Made by a program: the position numbers and the translations under genes. The notes under the pieces are model-generated. The model was not told the DNA's origin. It saw nothing but the letters and a program-made list of their open reading frames with translations, and ran no database searches. 64,000 bases of DNA from Clostridium sp. AF15-31. GTDB lineage: Bacteria > Bacillota > Clostridia > Lachnospirales > Lachnospiraceae. This document shows, one piece after another, positions 61,934-64,000 of the stretch. The DNA lies in contig NZ_QTXL01000001.1 of NCBI RefSeq assembly GCF_003461625.1, positions 124,001 to 188,000 of the forward strand. The letters are read 5' to 3'. The stretch's first letter is position 1. Every line of letters begins with the position of its first letter.

Positions 61934-62029
61934 TCTTCCTTGTGAAAAGTGGTGCCCCCAGTTCACAAATATTCATATAAAATTATTTTACCTTATGCAG
62001 GGTGTTTGTGCAAGGACTTATTCTTTTCA

Positions 62030-62677
62030 CTATTGTAAACCTGCAATTATGAGTAAAACTGACAACAGCATATATCCAACGCCAAGTATTCCGATAATTT
62101 TGATCTTGCATTTCTTGAATATTGACAACACAATCAACGCAACGATCGGATTTAAAAGCAGACACCATTTTGAAACTGCAAGTGCGCCTGTTATAATAGC
62201 GATCGCAACAATAATTGTTCCACCAAGCCACAGTGTCAGTCCGCCGATAAGCATTGGTATCTTTGTGATCGGATCGATCGCCTGCAAAATCTCATCACAT
62301 TCGCTGTCTGACATTTTTTTGCTCAACTTCTGATATATAAGTGGTTTCATACAGAAATACATATGGCACAGAAGACCTGTATAGCATCCGATGAGTGTAT
62401 TGATTTTCAATGCTACAGCCAGTGGTGTGCTTTGTTTTACTATTAGATCTGCAAGAAGCCACAGCGTAACATAAGCACCCGGCTGTCCAAAAAAGGATAA
62501 CCAGAAGGACAACTTAAATCTCTTGGTCGGAACCTCTGCCCACCATGGCTGGACTCCATTTAAAGATATGTTCTCATTCTCACCAGGCTTACCCGGCTTG
62601 ATAAGTGGCAGGTCTGCTAATGCAGCTACAAAGTTACTGATAATTCCGAAGATTCCTACGGCAACATAAATGTTCAT
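62030..62677 (-). CDS. Multi-pass membrane protein (DUF6796-like), copy 2
   Basis: 215 residues with about six or seven membrane helices: GIFGIISNFVAALADLPLI, VPTKRFKLSFWLSFFGQPGAYVTLWLLADLI, GCYTGLLCHMYFCMKPLIY. The D-LPL, W-P-R and F-G-P-G pattern matches the gene at 42734-43417. GGGGAG precedes the ATG. A hairpin-type operator with the same core as upstream of that paralogue lies 48 bases upstream. Confidence 0.7.
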   Translation of the reverse strand: MNIYVAVGIFGIISNFVAALADLPLIKPGKPGENENISLNGVQPWWAEVPTKRFKLSFWLSFFGQPGAYVTLWLLADLIVKQSTPLAVALKINTLIGCYTGLLCHMYFCMKPLIYQKLSKKMSDSECDEILQAIDPITKIPMLIGGLTLWLGGTIIVAIAIITGALAVSKWCLLLNPIVALIVLSIFKKCKIKIIGILGVGYMLLSVLLIIAGLQ

Positions 62678-62724
62678 ATCATTCTCCCCTTATGTTTTAT
62701 TTTTTGTGATTATATAGATAACAG

Positions 62725-62782
62725 CTATCGGTTAGTGTTATCTAACCAGATAGATTCTACACTCTTTTACAGAATTCTGCAA
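62725..62782 (-). promoter_or_regulatory. Promoter with GGTTAG-N6-CTAACC operator, copy 2
   Basis: TTGCAG (62777-62782) and TAGAAT (62754-62759) with a 17-nt spacer on the minus strand, directly followed by the inverted repeat CTATCTGGTTAG-N6-CTAACCGATAG (62725-62753). The same layout occurs at 43444-43505. Confidence 0.78.
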
Positions 62783-62833
62783 TATATTCTTAAAAGGAAA
62801 TCCTAACCGGGACTCTATCCCAAATAAAATATC

Positions 62834-63433
62834 CTACATCTTAAAAATCTGCTTTGCCTTGCCATTTGTAAATTGTATAACCGGTCCTGAAATTATAACT
62901 GTGATGATCGTACATACTCCAAACTTCCCTCCCATAAGCACACCTGTCACGACCATTAAAATATCTAATATCATACGAACGATCTTAACCTGCCAGTTAT
63001 TCTTCTCTGCCAATGCAAAGGTTACTGCTTCATAAGAACCCCTGCCAAGAGATGCAGATGCATACAGACCTGTTCCAACTGCAAATAAGACCACACCTGC
63101 CAGCATAATGAAGAAATTTATCCACATATATTTGCTGTATATATGGCATTTTGCAAACAAATCCACACACCCACTGTACACAACCTGATACAAAAATGTT
63201 CCTATATGAATCTGCGACCTGTCATAAATAGCCGCAAATAAGATCATCACAACAGCTACAACAAACGAAGCCATTCCGATACTTATATGAAATGTTTCTG
63301 AAATACCCTGCCACAAAACTGCAAGTGTTGCGCCTCCAAATCCCGCATACAAGGCAAGTGTGATTCCATAAGCTGCAATAACAGAACCTACTATAATTAT
63401 CACTATTTTTTTCAACCAATTCTTTGATGACAT
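62834..63433 (-). CDS. YczE/YyaS/YitT family membrane protein
   Basis: About 199 residues from ATG 63433 (GGAGGAAG upstream); the longer frame to 63544 has no support. Five to six helices: KKIVIIIVGSVIAAYGITLALYAGFGGATLAVLWQGISE, GMASFVVAVVMILFA, FIMLAGVVLFAVGTGLYASASLGRGSYEAVTFAL and GVLMGGKFGVCTIITVIISGPVIQ. The GxG-A/S-DPW-like pattern of the YczE group is present. Function unknown. Confidence 0.85.
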   Translation of the reverse strand: MSSKNWLKKIVIIIVGSVIAAYGITLALYAGFGGATLAVLWQGISETFHISIGMASFVVAVVMILFAAIYDRSQIHIGTFLYQVVYSGCVDLFAKCHIYSKYMWINFFIMLAGVVLFAVGTGLYASASLGRGSYEAVTFALAEKNNWQVKIVRMILDILMVVTGVLMGGKFGVCTIITVIISGPVIQFTNGKAKQIFKM

Positions 63434-63727
63434 TATGTTCTTCCTCCATCTTCTGTAATTATATAAATAAAAAAGACTATAGAGCATACTGTTATGTTCA
63501 GAAACAGCAAAATCTATAGTCTTCTTTAACGCCGAGACAAGCATTTATATTGTTCTATATATACTGCATTGTATTGTTTTTGTCAATTTCCTTACCTCTT
63601 TATCATTCCAATTTATTTTTTCACTTGACTATAATTTCATTTTTTTCCTAAATACGAAAGTTGCAAAAGACAAATGCACAAATGAAATCCAGAATGAAGA
63701 TGCGCAGATCGTTGAAAATGCAATGTA

Positions 63728-64000
63728 TTAAATTCTGGTCACATGGAAATTACAGCAGTCATCCCCCTGTGCCAGTGTCTTTGTCCGATGTAACTGTCCG
63801 CCTTCATTCCGGTAATTCCTCTCATCCATATTACACAGACACGGAACGAATTCAAAACAGTTTTCCCTCTTACCGAGCTTACAGATACCACATTCCGTAT
63901 ATGTATTATAGAATTCATCGATTCCCTTTTCGTAATGGAATTTCCAGTCAAGCTCATATTTTGATGTCTGGCTTGCTATACTTTCCTGCACTTTTTTATC
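63728..64000 (-). CDS. L-2-amino-thiazoline-4-carboxylate hydrolase-like, partial
   Basis: The frame is open to the window edge, so only the C-terminal ~90 residues are seen; the GTG at 63991 is not the real start. It has YTECGICKLGKRENCFEFVPCLCNMDERN and ends RTKTLAQGDDCCNFHVTRI. The R-TKTLA-GD-CC-F ending and Cys-rich centre are typical of the ATC hydrolase family, which opens thiazoline rings in cysteine formation, though many members have other roles. Confidence 0.75.
   Translation of the reverse strand, partial: DKKVQESIASQTSKYELDWKFHYEKGIDEFYNTYTECGICKLGKRENCFEFVPCLCNMDERNYRNEGGQLHRTKTLAQGDDCCNFHVTRI

Noticed and set aside
61842..62029. TPP riboswitch before thiS
   Set aside because: The conserved CTGAGA and ACCTGA-type elements are absent on the sense strand.

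Overview
The window is low-to-medium GC Firmicute DNA, best read as a gut Clostridia genome, probably Lachnospiraceae. The chromosomal part carries spore germination, engulfment and spore coat genes (gerA type, spoIIQ, spoIID, cotS-like), a T-box in front of ileS, the anaerobic ThiH route to thiamine thiazole, and several PadR/DUF1700 modules. The genus is not fixed by what I can see. No rRNA, tRNA or CRISPR array was recognised.

Bases 1 to about 11200 are the right-hand part of an integrative mobilizable element of the Tn4451 style; its left end lies outside the window. Reading leftwards it holds tnpV, tet(O) with its attenuation leader, a KTR-domain gene, three sigma-70-region-4-like regulators, a RepA-like ATPase, a MobV relaxase, ParB, a PC4/YdbC ssDNA-binding protein and a large serine recombinase (cut by the window edge). 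Between the relaxase and RepA genes lies a MobV-type nic hairpin flanked by two pairs of inverted ~60-bp repeats, a likely oriT and possibly oriV. The element ends just upstream of malQ.

Bases 11252-22000: malQ and plsC, an unknown membrane protein and a CPBP protease on the plus strand, then ddl/DUF1934/methyltransferase and a gerA-type operon on the minus strand. In that operon GerAB appears fused to the start of GerAC, and the third gene resembles SpoIIR. Bases 22000-30200: an oxidoreductase, then an all-minus locus of PadR, two DUF1700 proteins, two small exported proteins (one frameshifted), a membrane-anchored propeller-like protein and an ABC transporter with a double-length permease. 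Bases 30300-38800: GntR regulator, ispE, flavin reductase, GIY-YIG protein, an AGCS symporter with an extra extracytoplasmic domain, and T-box-controlled ileS.

Bases 38850-48250: a second PadR/DUF1700/DUF4097 module, a HigB/HigA-ImmA toxin-antitoxin pair, multi-pass membrane proteins, an ABC transporter, a DUF3791-DUF3990-DUF3791 cassette that looks like a toxin-antitoxin system, and an XRE/DUF2975 pair. Bases 48287-64000: spoIIQ (degenerate metal site), spoIID, a secreted GH5 enzyme, a cold-shock gene, a phosphohexomutase, cotS-like, a ParE/Phd pair, a hydrolase, a TetR regulator with paired operators flanking the promoter of a GNAT gene, the thiSFGH-thiE operon, two membrane proteins and a partial hydrolase. 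Two families of palindromic MITE-like repeats (two copies each) sit between chromosomal genes, and two paralogous membrane-protein genes share the same promoter-operator layout.
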